Shown: in pieces, positions 1 through 8,509 of the stretch
Layout: the number at the start of each line of letters is the position of its first letter
Numbering within the stretch: position 1 is the first letter of the stretch
From: Pseudomonas sp. UBA5706
GTDB taxonomy: Bacteria; Pseudomonadota; Gammaproteobacteria; Pseudomonadales; Pseudomonadaceae
Direction of reading: 5' to 3'
DNA: 64,000 nt
NCBI RefSeq assembly: GCF_002419965.1
Contig: NZ_DIHC01000009.1
Span: 1-64,000, forward strand
The notes under the pieces: model-generated
What the model was told of the DNA's origin: nothing
The model's input: only the letters and a program-made list of their open reading frames with translations
Databases searched by the model: none
Position numbers and translations under genes: made by a program

Positions 1-32
1 AAATCCGATTATGACTGAAGGCCGCCAACAGC

Positions 33-62
33 AAGGGGGAGCAAGCTCCCCCTTCGGTTTTT
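33..62 (+). terminator. Rho-independent terminator of an upstream gene
   Basis: A perfect 10-bp stem (AAGGGGGAGC at 33-42 pairing with GCTCCCCCTT at 45-54) has a two-base loop and is followed by a short T run at 58-62. It most likely ends a plus-strand gene lying to the left of the window. The stem is nearly symmetrical, but there is no good A-tract for use on the minus strand. Confidence 0.75.
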
Positions 63-114
63 ACCGGACACTAGTGGCGCAGAGCGTGGGAACGATCCTA
101 TACGCGTAGGCCTT

Positions 115-152
115 GGTGGAAACTGGCGGTGCAGGCTTTGCGATTGGGGTGA
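115..152. repeat. Copy of a sequence also found at 9716-9754
   Basis: This ~38-bp stretch matches 9716-9754 at all but a few positions; both contain TTTGCGATTGGGGTGA. In both places it lies just downstream (minus-strand sense) of a C39-like peptidase gene or fragment. It therefore marks the downstream edge of a duplicated block. No function is visible in it. Confidence 0.7.
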
Positions 153-154
153 AC

Positions 155-335
155 ACGCCATGCCGTAGATATGATGGGCCCAGCGTGCATATTCCTCGAT
201 GGAGGACGTACCTGAATCGGCCCAGCGCGGCTCGTCCAACGAGCGTTGCGCTCCGGAAATGAATCTGCCCCGAGGTGCCGGGATTCCCACAGGTAATAAT
301 GAACGGGGCGGACCAAGGAGGTAACTTCTTTAATA
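155..335 (-). pseudogene. Truncated, frameshifted copy of the C39-like peptidase gene
   Basis: Read on the minus strand, this stretch resembles the N-terminal quarter of the intact gene at 9854-10468, but the similarity is split over two frames. One frame holds WESRHLGA (intact copy: WESRQRVI). The other holds SLDEPRWADSG and HIYGMAC (intact copy: ALDDPLWAGSG and HICGMAC). Everything after the region of the catalytic cysteine is gone: the fragment runs straight into the downstream flank that in the intact copy lies about 0.5 kb further on. It directly follows the racemase copy at 360-1070. The transporter gene that separates the two in the intact operon is missing. I see this as a dead remnant of a duplicated operon. 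Confidence 0.7.
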
Positions 336-359
336 AAACAACGGCGTGAGTAACAAGGC

Positions 360-1070
360 CTATGCCCCGAGTGCACGGATTGAAGCATCCGTTTGCAGCG
401 CGGCGGCAATATGAGAATCAATCGAGTCGATCAATTTGACGCCGGCTGCCGGGGAGATTCGCTCAATCATCAGCGGCAGTTCGGTTCCCCCCAGGATAAC
501 GGCATCAACATCCTGCACGATCAGATCGTCTATCGCAGCGCTGACTGTGTTGATGGCCTTTTCGGAAAAGTTGTATAGGCATGAATCGTCGTAAAACGTA
601 TTCTGAACGGCCTCACGGTACGCAGGCCGAGGCAGGATGATTTGCAGCCCTTCCCTGCTAAAGCGTTCGATGTAGATGCCCTGCTCCGTAACGTACTTAA
701 TGCCTAGCAGACCGAGCCTTTTAAATCCGGATCGTTTAGCAGCTGCCACCGTCGCATCGATGATGTTGACGACGGGAACAGCGACATGGGTGGCGAGCCG
801 GTGACAGGTGTAAGTTGCCGTGTTGGAGCAGATGAGGATTTTCGTGGCCCCTGAACGCTCCAGCTCCAGCGCTGCACGAAGCAGTAGTTGAAACTCACTC
901 TCTTCATCATTGTTCTGCTGAAACTTTAAGAGGTCGCTAAAGCTCATGCTGTACATGACGAGCTTCGCTGAACCGTAATGACCTGCCCCTTTAGCGATGA
1001 GATTAAGGCGACGGTAGTACTCCATTGTCGAAACCCATCCGAGGCCTCCAATCAGACCAATCCTGTCCAT
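360..1070 (-). CDS. Aspartate/glutamate racemase family protein lacking the second catalytic Cys
   Basis: The 236-residue product belongs to the Asp/Glu racemase superfamily (YgeA/RacD type), which uses two cysteines for PLP-independent racemisation. The start IGLIGGLGWVSTMEYYR and the first active-site block ICSNTAT (Cys near residue 101) are intact. The second block, which reads LGCTEL in the paralogue at 11314-12024, reads LGGTEL here because TGC has become GGA. One of the two acid/base cysteines is therefore gone, so I expect no normal racemase activity. The frame is open over the full length, so the loss is recent or the protein is kept for something else. It belongs to a shrunken copy of the four-gene operon at 9.8-13.1 kb. 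Start chosen at the ATG giving MDRIGLIGG, preceded by GGATG. Confidence 0.8.
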   Translation of the reverse strand: MDRIGLIGGLGWVSTMEYYRRLNLIAKGAGHYGSAKLVMYSMSFSDLLKFQQNNDEESEFQLLLRAALELERSGATKILICSNTATYTCHRLATHVAVPVVNIIDATVAAAKRSGFKRLGLLGIKYVTEQGIYIERFSREGLQIILPRPAYREAVQNTFYDDSCLYNFSEKAINTVSAAIDDLIVQDVDAVILGGTELPLMIERISPAAGVKLIDSIDSHIAAALQTDASIRALGA

Positions 1071-1662
1071 GTGATAGCATCCTTAGTCTATCGAGTCGTA
1101 GTAAGCAGAAAGCATCTCGAGAGGCGGCGCCGCCCTGAAATCGGGACTCCCCGGCGCCGTAGGGTGGGCCACCTGTCGCCAATGATTAAGGATATGTCAA
1201 CGGTATCGGCAGTCTTGCATGTACTTTTCACATGTTCTTCCTCCGAGACACCAAACTGAATGCACATTACATTTACTCTGTACCGGATCGCCTTTACTCA
1301 GTATTTACTGCAGTTAAATATTAAAACCCCGCTTTCCTTGAGCGAACACAGGCAGGAGCACATGAAACATTTTATTCAGTAAAACTGCAACCCCACAGTG
1401 ATGTCTTAATGACACCTTCTTATATTACACAGATCGTTTCCCTTATGGATCAACGCCCTGCAGGTGCTTATTTAAACACTGATAAACGAACTAGCACGTT
1501 GAGCTGTACAGTGTTTATACATGGATCTGCAACTGACTTTCTTTCAAATAGCTTAGCGAGCAAATACAGATTAATGACGAGCAATAATCAGGTTGCCCAA
1601 GGCGGCGCTGAAAACCCGAACGTAAGGAGTCAATGACCGCCCCTCTGCGCGCTTGGATATGC
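1071..1662. other. Intergenic region, AT-rich, no gene recognised
   Basis: This stretch of almost 600 bases has no convincing coding frame. The part from about 1260 to 1580 is clearly richer in A and T than its surroundings. It lies upstream of the defective racemase copy. In the intact operon that position is occupied by the ATP-grasp ligase gene, of which I see no trace here. It may contain the promoter of the racemase copy. Confidence 0.5.
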
Positions 1663-2265
1663 CTAGCGCATAAGCAACCCGCCATCGACTGCATACTGAC
1701 TCCCGGCCACATACGCCGAATCGTCGCTCAACAGAAACAACGCTACGGCAGCAGCCTCCTCGGCAGTTCCTGCTCTCCAAAGTGCGACTTGTTCGATGAC
1801 CGCTTCCTCGAATTGCTCTCTGGCGGGCTCATCGAGAAAGTCGCGAAACGAGGTGTGTATCGGACCGGGAACGAGCGCGTTTACCCGAATCTGTCGCGGC
1901 GCAAGGGCGGCGGCCCAGCAGCGGGCCATCGACAACAGCGCGCCTTTACTGGCGGCGTAAGCGCTCACCAGCGGCGCAGCCTCGTAGGCCGATGAGGACG
2001 CGGTGACGACGACAGAAGCGCCCGGTTTCAGCAGGGGCGTCAGGCGGGCCAGTTGCAGGGCCGGGCCGCGTACGTTGGCGGCCATCATTGCGTCGAAGCA
2101 TTCGGCGGTCAGTTCTTCCAGAGGGCCGATCTGCGCAAATCCGGCGTTGAGCCAAAGGCCATTAAGGCCACCGCATTGTTCAGCCACCTTTAGCAGCCGG
2201 GCGGCGCTGTCCAGGCTGGCAGCGTCGTCGTGCAGCACCTCGGCTGAAGGGCCTAAGCGTTCTCG
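1663..2265 (-). pseudogene. SDR-family oxidoreductase, 5' end deleted
   Basis: The readable part is the C-terminal two thirds of a short-chain dehydrogenase/reductase: LWLNAGFAQIGP (the NAG motif), then a catalytic YAASKGALLSMAR (YxxxK), then VNALVPGPIHT and a typical end VAGSQYAVDGGLL. The N-terminal Rossmann glycine motif TGxxxGIG is missing. Upstream of about 2265 the reading frame continues only through antisense of a LysR fragment, which has no SDR character. The gene was therefore cut by a deletion that joined it to the 3' part of a divergent LysR gene. Without the NAD(P)-binding motif it cannot work as an SDR. Confidence 0.75.
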
Positions 2266-2267
2266 CG

Positions 2268-2471
2268 ATGCTGGCACGCGTTGCGCAGGATGGTGTAGGC
2301 CTTGCCTATGTGTTTGCCCATCACGCCCAGCGGCTGCTGGATCAGGGCGCACTGGTGCAAGTGCTGGCTGACTGGACGCCACCGTTTTCCGGCTTTTACC
2401 TGTATTACCCCAGCCGTCGCCTGATGACGCCGCCGCTGCAAGCATTGGTCAGCTTTTTAACCCACACATGA
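2268..2471 (+). pseudogene. LysR-type regulator, C-terminal fragment
   Basis: About 67 codons encode a typical C-terminus of a LysR effector domain: a GVGLAYVF block, DWTPPFSGFYLYYPSRR and a final ALVSFL segment, ending at a proper stop. The helix-turn-helix and most of the effector domain are absent. The fragment abuts the truncated SDR gene that points the other way. The pair therefore represents a former divergent LysR/SDR unit with both 5' halves and the shared promoter removed. Confidence 0.75.
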
Positions 2472-2615
2472 TTCACGCATTTGGACAGCAGGCGGTAGGC
2501 CCCAGCGGTCAATCGAAGCTGTTTGGCTCTGCAGATGAGAACCGATAAGCTTGCGTGCCCCGTTGAGGCCTTTTCTGACAGGGGCTTCCTCTTTTGCCTT
2601 AGGAGATCCACAGAC

Positions 2616-3317
2616 ATGCAAGTCTCGTTTCGCGCTCACTGGCTGCTTGCCCTCGCCCTGCCCCTCGCCCTCATCGCCTGCGGTGATAAAGAACCTGAAC
2701 AGCGCGCTGCCTTCTCCCAGTTCCTGCAGACCCGCATCATCGACAAGCCGGGCGTCCACGTGCCCAAGCTGACGCCTGATGAGTCCAAGGCATTTGGTGA
2801 GTACACCACTCATTACGCGGTGATCGCTGACTGCAGCAGCGATATGGATGCAATCGTCAAACCCATGGGTGGCATGATTCAGAAGGCGAGCATTCATTCG
2901 TTGAACGATGTAATTACACGCCGCGACGACATCAAAGCAGTGCAAAGCAGCATCAGCGAGATTGGCGTTCAGTTGAAGCAGCGTCAGGCAAAGGCTGATA
3001 GCGCGCACGCTCAGCTCAAGCAACCGGAAGACTTGAAAGTGGTGTATGACAAGGCCTATGACAGGACTATCACGACCACCACCAACACCCTTCTGGAAGT
3101 CCTGCCGCAAGTCAACAAGACGCTGGACAGCGCACTGAAAGCCGCCGATTACGCGACGGCGCACAAGTCGCAGATCGACATCAACGGCGCAGTAGTCACG
3201 GTCAAGGACCCGAAAGTGCAGGCGGAGCTGAACGCGTTGCTGCAAGACCTGAACGCACAAGGCCAGGCTTCGCAACAGGCACAGGCCAAAGTGCAGGCGC
3301 TCATGTACGGCCGTTAA
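2616..3317 (+). CDS. DUF3053 (YiaF-like) lipoprotein
   Basis: The 233-residue product starts with a lipoprotein signal: MQVSFRAHW, a hydrophobic stretch and a lipobox LALIAC, which puts the acylated Cys at about residue 21. The mature part is mostly helical and charged and matches the general look of the DUF3053/YiaF family (KQRQAKAD and a long Q/A-rich C-terminal helix). The molecular role of this family is unknown; the protein should sit in the cell envelope facing the periplasm. The start is set by AGGAG seven to eleven bases upstream of the ATG at 2616; the upstream in-frame extension has no ribosome site. It is a single gene next to a region of decayed DNA. Confidence 0.75.
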   Translation: MQVSFRAHWLLALALPLALIACGDKEPEQRAAFSQFLQTRIIDKPGVHVPKLTPDESKAFGEYTTHYAVIADCSSDMDAIVKPMGGMIQKASIHSLNDVITRRDDIKAVQSSISEIGVQLKQRQAKADSAHAQLKQPEDLKVVYDKAYDRTITTTTNTLLEVLPQVNKTLDSALKAADYATAHKSQIDINGAVVTVKDPKVQAELNALLQDLNAQGQASQQAQAKVQALMYGR

Positions 3318-3520
3318 GTGCTCTGCCGACTTAGCGCCGGCCGTCCTGTGCACATTTGCAGATTGCATAGGGCAGCCAGCACCGGGCATGGCCAGTCGTT
3401 TGTCCTGCCCCTTCGTTAGTGGGGGTGGTGGTTCAAATGCGCTGGCGTGAGCGCGCTCAAGTTCAGCCAGATATGCCGGTGTTGACGCAGCAAGGCTCGC
3501 GATGCGCCTGCTGCACTGGC

Positions 3521-3901
3521 TTAACCGGGGTCAAGCATGTCCTGCAGCGACTTCGCCCGACTCAGGGCCTCTGCCGCCATGCACTCGCTGGTCCACACAG
3601 ACGTCCAGCTGTTCCCCTCTACCCTCGAGCGGCCGTAGACGCTGCAGTACTGTTCACGAAAATGAACCCAAGTGCGTTGCGAGGCGATCATGTCCTTGAC
3701 CAGTTGCGGCGAGTCGCTTTTAAGCTGAGTAACCACCTTGTCGTAGCTGCTTTGCAACTGCTTTTCGGCCGCTTCCCACTTCGGCGCGTTGCAGGTCGAA
3801 ATGGCCATGGCGCTGCCTTGCTGGCAGGGGTCATCGTCATCGGCGGCAGCAAAAGCGCTTGCCGCGCCGAGCAAAGATAGGGCCAGCACTACGCTGCGCA
3901 T
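3521..3901 (-). CDS. LprI/DUF1311-family periplasmic protein
   Basis: This 126-residue protein has a cleavable signal peptide (MRSVVLALSLLGAASAFAA) and four cysteines in the pattern of the lysozyme-inhibitor LprI-like family (DUF1311): ISTCNAPKWEAAEKQL, then TWVHFREQYCSVYG and WTSECMAAEAL. Some members of this family inhibit lysozyme, but most are uncharacterised. Here I claim only a small periplasmic disulfide-bonded protein. AGGAG lies seven bases before the ATG. It stands alone, with about 50 bases to the converging-in-line MFS gene downstream. Confidence 0.75.
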   Translation of the reverse strand: MRSVVLALSLLGAASAFAAADDDDPCQQGSAMAISTCNAPKWEAAEKQLQSSYDKVVTQLKSDSPQLVKDMIASQRTWVHFREQYCSVYGRSRVEGNSWTSVWTSECMAAEALSRAKSLQDMLDPG

Positions 3902-3956
3902 GAGGAACTCCTGAGGGTAAAACCGCGAATTATAAGCAAAAGGTCAGATGGCTGGC

Positions 3957-5147
3957 TCACTGCCGAGGCACGGGTAGAACAGTCAGCTCACGCAGCAATA
4001 CCGCCGACAGCAACACCCCGAGCAAGCCTACGGCGCCAAACGTCAGCCAAGTCTGGGCAATGCCGCGATTGAGGATCAGCCAGCTTCCCACGTAGTAACC
4101 CGCCCCGCCGCCCAGCGCACCCGCTGCGCTGAGGACACCAAAGAACGCGCCCTGACACCCCTGCGGCGCCAGCGCAGCGGTCAGGGTTTCGAAAGTGGGT
4201 AACAGGATGGTTTCGATCACTGTGTACACCACGATAAACAACAGGAAGCCGACAATTCCCGAAGCCACACAGACGCTGGCAAAGGCCACGCTGGCGGCCA
4301 GATAGGCCCCGGTTAGCAACGCCTGAGCCTGTGCGCTGACCAGCCAGCGCTTCATCAGCGCGAGGAAGAGCAGCCCCACCACTCCGTTGACCACGTACAC
4401 CGCCGAGGCGCCATACGGCCCTGCCAGCTTGGCTGCGTAAACCGGGAACGCGACGTAGAGTTGGGGAAACAGGAAAAACCACGGCAGTGCCACCAGGATC
4501 AGGCGCTGCAAGCCGCGATGCGTGATGGCAGTCTTCAGGCCTTGCAGCAAAGGCTGTCGTGCCTGCGAGGGGTGGGTGTCGATGTGCGAGCGCAGGGAAA
4601 TAACCCCAAGCCCTGTGAACAGCACCGCGCTCGCCGCAAAAGCCAGGCGCACGTCGAGCATGGCGGCCACCCCCCCGAGGATCGGCCCCACGGCTGCACC
4701 AAGATTCAGCATCTGATTATTGGCCGCGAACACTCGGCTCAGGCGGGCTTTGGGCTGCCTGCCCAGCAGCGCGTAAACCCCGCCTTCGTAGCAGGCCACG
4801 CCAGTGCCGGCCAGCATCGCCGAGAGCGTCCAGGCGACTGCGCTGTCGAACGCGCAGAACCCCAAAAAGCCTGCGCCGCGCAGCCCTAATCCAAAGGTGA
4901 TGAGGCGTGCCGAGCCCATGCGGTCTGCAATCGCGCCGGCAGCGACCGGCAACACTTGCGCGCACAGCAGGTTGGCCGACATCACAGAAGCGAGCGCTAC
5001 CGCATCGAATTGAAGCTCAGATGCCATGTACAGCGCCAATAGCGGCACCGTCATGAAGTGCGAGGCATTCATCAGCCCCTGCATCCACAACAGGCGCTGG
5101 ACGGCGTCGGACGAATCAGGTCGCGAAACAGCGATATTCGTGGACAT
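3957..5147 (-). CDS. MFS transporter
   Basis: The 396-residue protein is a polytopic membrane protein with about twelve hydrophobic segments. It has the major facilitator loop 2-3 signature GAIADRMGSARLI and a second pseudo-repeat in the C-terminal half. It carries a short soluble N-terminus and no extra domains. The substrate cannot be read from sequence; the overall shape is that of small drug or sugar efflux carriers. It is transcribed away from the CGNR zinc-finger gene at 5221, with 73 bp between the two starts. The CGNR protein is thus a plausible regulator. No strong Shine-Dalgarno precedes the chosen ATG. Confidence 0.8.
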   Translation of the reverse strand: MSTNIAVSRPDSSDAVQRLLWMQGLMNASHFMTVPLLALYMASELQFDAVALASVMSANLLCAQVLPVAAGAIADRMGSARLITFGLGLRGAGFLGFCAFDSAVAWTLSAMLAGTGVACYEGGVYALLGRQPKARLSRVFAANNQMLNLGAAVGPILGGVAAMLDVRLAFAASAVLFTGLGVISLRSHIDTHPSQARQPLLQGLKTAITHRGLQRLILVALPWFFLFPQLYVAFPVYAAKLAGPYGASAVYVVNGVVGLLFLALMKRWLVSAQAQALLTGAYLAASVAFASVCVASGIVGFLLFIVVYTVIETILLPTFETLTAALAPQGCQGAFFGVLSAAGALGGGAGYYVGSWLILNRGIAQTWLTFGAVGLLGVLLSAVLLRELTVLPVPRQ

Positions 5148-5220
5148 GTTGCGGCACCGTAACCAGCAATGTTAGTTTGATGGTTACTTAGATTCCGCTA
5201 TTTTGCAATGAGAGGTTGCG

Positions 5221-5796
5221 ATGCAACAGCACAATCAGGTGGCGCCGGGCGACCTGGAAGAAGTTCGGCGGTTTATCAACACCTGGTCGATCCCCAACCA
5301 GACGCGGGTCGAGACAGACGCCTTGCCCACGCTGATGAACGATGCACACGCCTGGGCCCGCCAGGTGTCCCTCTACCCGCGCCAGCCCGCTGACAGCCTG
5401 CCCATGCTTTCAACCCTGCGCCTGGCATTGCGCCAAGCCTGCGCTGATCACGACCAGCACGATGAAGCGCTCAATGCAGTGTTCGGCGCGGTTGCCCTGC
5501 AAGCAAAGGTGAAGTCCATTGAAGGCGTCAGCCAACTGCGGCTGGAGTCACTGCAGAAAACTTACGCCGGGCATGTCCTTTCCATCGTCGCCAACGCCAT
5601 CGCGGCTGGGCACTTCTCGCGGCTCAAGACCTGCGGCGACTGCCAGTGGGCCTTTTATGACCATACCCGCAGCGGCACCAAGCGCTGGTGCGGGATGACC
5701 AAAGGCGGACCACAAGGCCGCGCGTGCGGCACGATTGCCAAGGTCAGTGCATTTCGCCAGCGTGCGGCGGACAAAGCCAGGAAGGGGGATGCCTGA
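5221..5796 (+). CDS. CGNR zinc-finger (ABATE) transcriptional regulator, variant motif
   Basis: The 191-residue protein has an N-terminal ABATE-like helical domain (residues ~10-135) and a C-terminal zinc finger of the CGNR type. The finger contains LKTCGDCQWAFYDHTR, then KRWCGM and a fourth cysteine in RACGTIAKVSAFRQR. The usual CGNR tetrad is changed to CGTI, and seven or eight residues (KGGPQGRA) are inserted between the third and fourth metal ligands. All four cysteines remain, so metal binding is likely. Such proteins are presumed DNA-binding regulators. Being divergent from the MFS gene at 5147, it probably controls that transporter, possibly in response to its substrate. Confidence 0.75.
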   Translation: MQQHNQVAPGDLEEVRRFINTWSIPNQTRVETDALPTLMNDAHAWARQVSLYPRQPADSLPMLSTLRLALRQACADHDQHDEALNAVFGAVALQAKVKSIEGVSQLRLESLQKTYAGHVLSIVANAIAAGHFSRLKTCGDCQWAFYDHTRSGTKRWCGMTKGGPQGRACGTIAKVSAFRQRAADKARKGDA

Positions 5797-5856
5797 GCGC
5801 TATGAGTCGGGCCGAACCTCAAGCGCTTCGCGGACGCATCGCGTTCATGCTCCCGT

Positions 5857-6471
5857 TCAAAACGCCTGACTCACGCTCACGCCACGCATGATCGAAAATC
5901 GCGGGTCGATCAGTTGCAGTTTTTTGTCAGCCTTGAGCGTTCCAACGATCACGCGGTAGGTTTTCGCAGCTTCGGAGAAAGCCTCCTGATTGCGCGCAAG
6001 CTTCTGGACCGCGGGCGTTTTCGCCCAGCCCTCTACTGGCTTCTGGCGAATATCCAGCGTGACGACCCAGGACTTGTCCACCGCTGCGCCCATCTGCCCG
6101 GTGTTGGGCGCGGTGTCCTTGATCGTGGCGACTTCGTAGCCTTGGGCGTAACAGAACCCGGGCTCCTGAGGCACATATGCCGCGCTACCCTGATCGGTGA
6201 GGGCATAGGTTTTCCCGCTTTTGGCAAGCAGCCCCGCCTCCACCAGCGCATCGAAAGCCGGTTCGTTGCCCGTAGACGTGCCACTGCCAAAACCATTTTC
6301 CAGCGTCACGGGGAAGCTTTTGAACATCGGCGCCCGAACACAGGAAGCGCCTTCGAGCTTGGGCTGCAGGGCTGCCTGAATGTCACGTTCAGCAGGTTCG
6401 TCCGTACAGGCAGCCAGCATCAGCGCGCTGATGCTCACCACGACAGCCCGTGTGATCACGTTCATTTGCAT
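5857..6471 (-). CDS. Hypothetical lipoprotein
   Basis: The 204-residue product begins MQMNVITR, followed by a hydrophobic stretch and a lipobox LMLAAC. The mature part has no domain I can name. It contains two further cysteines (ASCVRAP and GFCYAQG) that may pair in the periplasm. I chose the ATG at 6471 because AAGGA lies seven bases before it; a second in-frame ATG two codons later is less well placed, and the upstream extension lacks a ribosome site. It is a single gene convergent with the CGNR gene. Confidence 0.7.
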   Translation of the reverse strand: MQMNVITRAVVVSISALMLAACTDEPAERDIQAALQPKLEGASCVRAPMFKSFPVTLENGFGSGTSTGNEPAFDALVEAGLLAKSGKTYALTDQGSAAYVPQEPGFCYAQGYEVATIKDTAPNTGQMGAAVDKSWVVTLDIRQKPVEGWAKTPAVQKLARNQEAFSEAAKTYRVIVGTLKADKKLQLIDPRFSIMRGVSVSQAF

Positions 6472-6663
6472 CGTTTGATCCTTAACGATTAGGGGCAGCG
6501 ATTGAGGGCGCATTCTCTACGACCTGAAGGTGATGCTCAACAAGCCGCGCCCGATCCGGCATAGAAGGTCTGTCAGGCGCACCGTCGAGAATGCGCGGTT
6601 TATTCAAGCGCTGGCGCCCACACCTGCCCGACACTTTCGGCTCCCCCTTTATGGAGCCTTGAG

Positions 6664-7563
6664 ATGCGCAGTGTGTACGGACCGGTTTTTTTCTTTGGCT
6701 TTATCGGCGTGGCGCTGCTGGCGGTCACTCACGGGTGGAACCCCGCTTGGCTGTCACCGTTACTGCTGATGGCAATTGGAGTGTCTACCCTGTGCGAGCG
6801 TCGCTGGCCTTATCGTGAGCAGTGGAATAGAAGCCACGGCGATGATGCCCGCGACGTTGTGCATGCCGGCGTGAATGAAACACTCAACGTGATGGCCGTG
6901 GCAGCAATACCACTGATCGCCATGATATTTCCCGATGCCGGACTGTGGCCTGCCGACTGGCCATTGGCGCTGCAGTTGCTGCTGGCCGTGACGGTGGCAG
7001 ACCTGGGCATCACCCTGGTGCATTACGCCAGCCATCGCTGGCCGTTGTTCTGGCGCTTGCACGCGGTTCATCACAGTGTGGCCCGGCTGTATGGGTTCAA
7101 CGGTTTGATGAAGCATCCCGTGCACCAGTTTCTGGAAACGCTGGGCGGCACGTTGCCGCTGCTGATGTGCGGGCTGCCACAGCCGGTGGCGGCGCTGCTG
7201 GCGTTCAGTATTTCCATTGAGCTGCTGTTGCAGCACAGCAATGTCGGCATGCGCATCGGCGCGCTGCGCTACGTGTTCGCCTGGGCACCTGTTCATCGCT
7301 TGCATCATTTGAAGTACGGCACTCATGGGGACGTGAATTTCGCGCTGTTTTTTCCCATATGGGATCGCCTGCTTGGCACCGCGCTGCACCTGCCGCGCTA
7401 TCGTCTGGCTGACGATGATGTTGGCATCGGCGACTGCCCCGACTACCCCGTGGGTTGGTTTGCACAGCTACGCCAACCCTTTGTCCGCCAGCAGAAGATC
7501 GTCCCACCACCTGCCCTGCCCGGGCCATTGCGAGAGGCCTTAGCCAAGCACCCGCAGGCGTAG
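6664..7563 (+). CDS. Sterol desaturase / fatty acid hydroxylase family protein
   Basis: This 299-residue integral membrane protein carries the histidine clusters of the di-iron fatty acid hydroxylase superfamily: VHYASHR (HxxxH), LHAVHHS (HxxHH) and, near the C-terminus, HRLHHLKYGTHGD. Several hydrophobic segments precede and separate the clusters. The family hydroxylates or desaturates lipid substrates at the membrane using oxygen; the substrate here is unknown. GGAG lies a few bases before the ATG. Its 3' end overlaps the 3' end of the convergent AraC gene by 24 bp, so the two transcripts are antisense to each other there. Confidence 0.85.
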   Translation: MRSVYGPVFFFGFIGVALLAVTHGWNPAWLSPLLLMAIGVSTLCERRWPYREQWNRSHGDDARDVVHAGVNETLNVMAVAAIPLIAMIFPDAGLWPADWPLALQLLLAVTVADLGITLVHYASHRWPLFWRLHAVHHSVARLYGFNGLMKHPVHQFLETLGGTLPLLMCGLPQPVAALLAFSISIELLLQHSNVGMRIGALRYVFAWAPVHRLHHLKYGTHGDVNFALFFPIWDRLLGTALHLPRYRLADDDVGIGDCPDYPVGWFAQLRQPFVRQQKIVPPPALPGPLREALAKHPQA

Positions 7564-8307
7564 GTTGCGCAACGTCTGGTCTGCACGAATGCCGAACTGC
7601 TGACGTACACATCGCGACAAATGCGCCGAGTCGGCAAAACCGGCGGTGGCCGCCGCCCGGGTCAGGTTGCAGCCTTCCAGCGCCAGCTGCAACGCCAGGC
7701 GCAGCCGCTGCCACAGCACCAGGCGACGCACCGACAGGCCCAACTGTCCGGTAAACAGGCGCTCCAGCTGACTGATAGACAATGCCGCCTCGCTGGCCAG
7801 CATGGACGCCGACAGGGTCGCCGCGTCGATCGAACGAATACGCGCCACGGCTTTGCACAGTCGCGGGTGCAACGGACGTCGAGGCAGCTCGCGCAACACC
7901 TCGACCAGAGCGTCTGGGCTCGCAATGGCGAAGCGACCAATCTCCTGCAAAGCTGGCACGTTGAAGGCCAGGGGTTCGGCGAACAGGCTGATCGCTGCCT
8001 GATCGGCGTTGAGGATCGCGTGCTCGTGACCCGATTCGATAAGCAGCGCTGGCCCGCGCATGATCTCACCTTGCACCCAGACCTCGACGACGCCGGCGCG
8101 GGCGATCAGCAATTGATGGGCGTAATGAGCGTGCCTGCGCGTCTGACCGAGAACCCCCGTGATCAGGCAATGATCGGCTGCCAGCCAGAGGTCGCCTTGC
8201 CAGCGACCGTCTGCAGGCGAAAGGATCGGCGATGCCTCGGGAAATGCCACGAATTGGACCTCTGTTCGAGCGGGGTTCATGCGCACGCCCACTGTATCTG
8301 AAAGCAT
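7540..8307 (-). CDS. AraC-family transcriptional regulator
   Basis: The 255-residue protein has an N-terminal cupin-like sensor part (HAHYAHQLLIARAGVVEV) and a C-terminal AraC DNA-binding domain. The latter shows two helix-turn-helix units: ALSISQLERLFTGQLG, then TRAAATAGFADSAHLSRCVR. It is convergent with, and overlaps by 24 bp, the fatty-acid-hydroxylase-family gene, whose expression it may control. Two starts are possible: the ATG at 8307 (AAGG in front, within a small hairpin) or the ATG at 8280. I kept the longer one. Confidence 0.8.
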   Translation of the reverse strand: MLSDTVGVRMNPARTEVQFVAFPEASPILSPADGRWQGDLWLAADHCLITGVLGQTRRHAHYAHQLLIARAGVVEVWVQGEIMRGPALLIESGHEHAILNADQAAISLFAEPLAFNVPALQEIGRFAIASPDALVEVLRELPRRPLHPRLCKAVARIRSIDAATLSASMLASEAALSISQLERLFTGQLGLSVRRLVLWQRLRLALQLALEGCNLTRAAATAGFADSAHLSRCVRQQFGIRADQTLRNLRLRVLG

Positions 8308-8310
8308 GAA

Positions 8311-8328
8311 GCGCAGCCTTCGCTGCGC
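8311..8328. other. Short perfect hairpin in the AraC leader
   Basis: GCGCAGC (8311-8317) pairs with GCTGCGC (8322-8328) across a four-base loop. On the minus strand the loop contains the start of GAAGG, the putative Shine-Dalgarno of the AraC gene starting at 8307. This could limit its translation, or it may simply favour use of the internal ATG at 8280. Confidence 0.35.
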
Positions 8329-8509
8329 GACTGCTCGGTAGCTTTCGATGCGGGGCCGCTGGCGTGGTCTTCACGCGCTTGGAGCCCGTCAGTGTTTCCA
8401 GCATGGTGGCAGTAGCCTATCATCGCCGCTCAGTCGCTTATCAGCAGTCCCGCTGCTGGCGCTGGACTGCATCTCTTCTCTTCACGGACTGACGAAAAAG
8501 ACCACGGAC

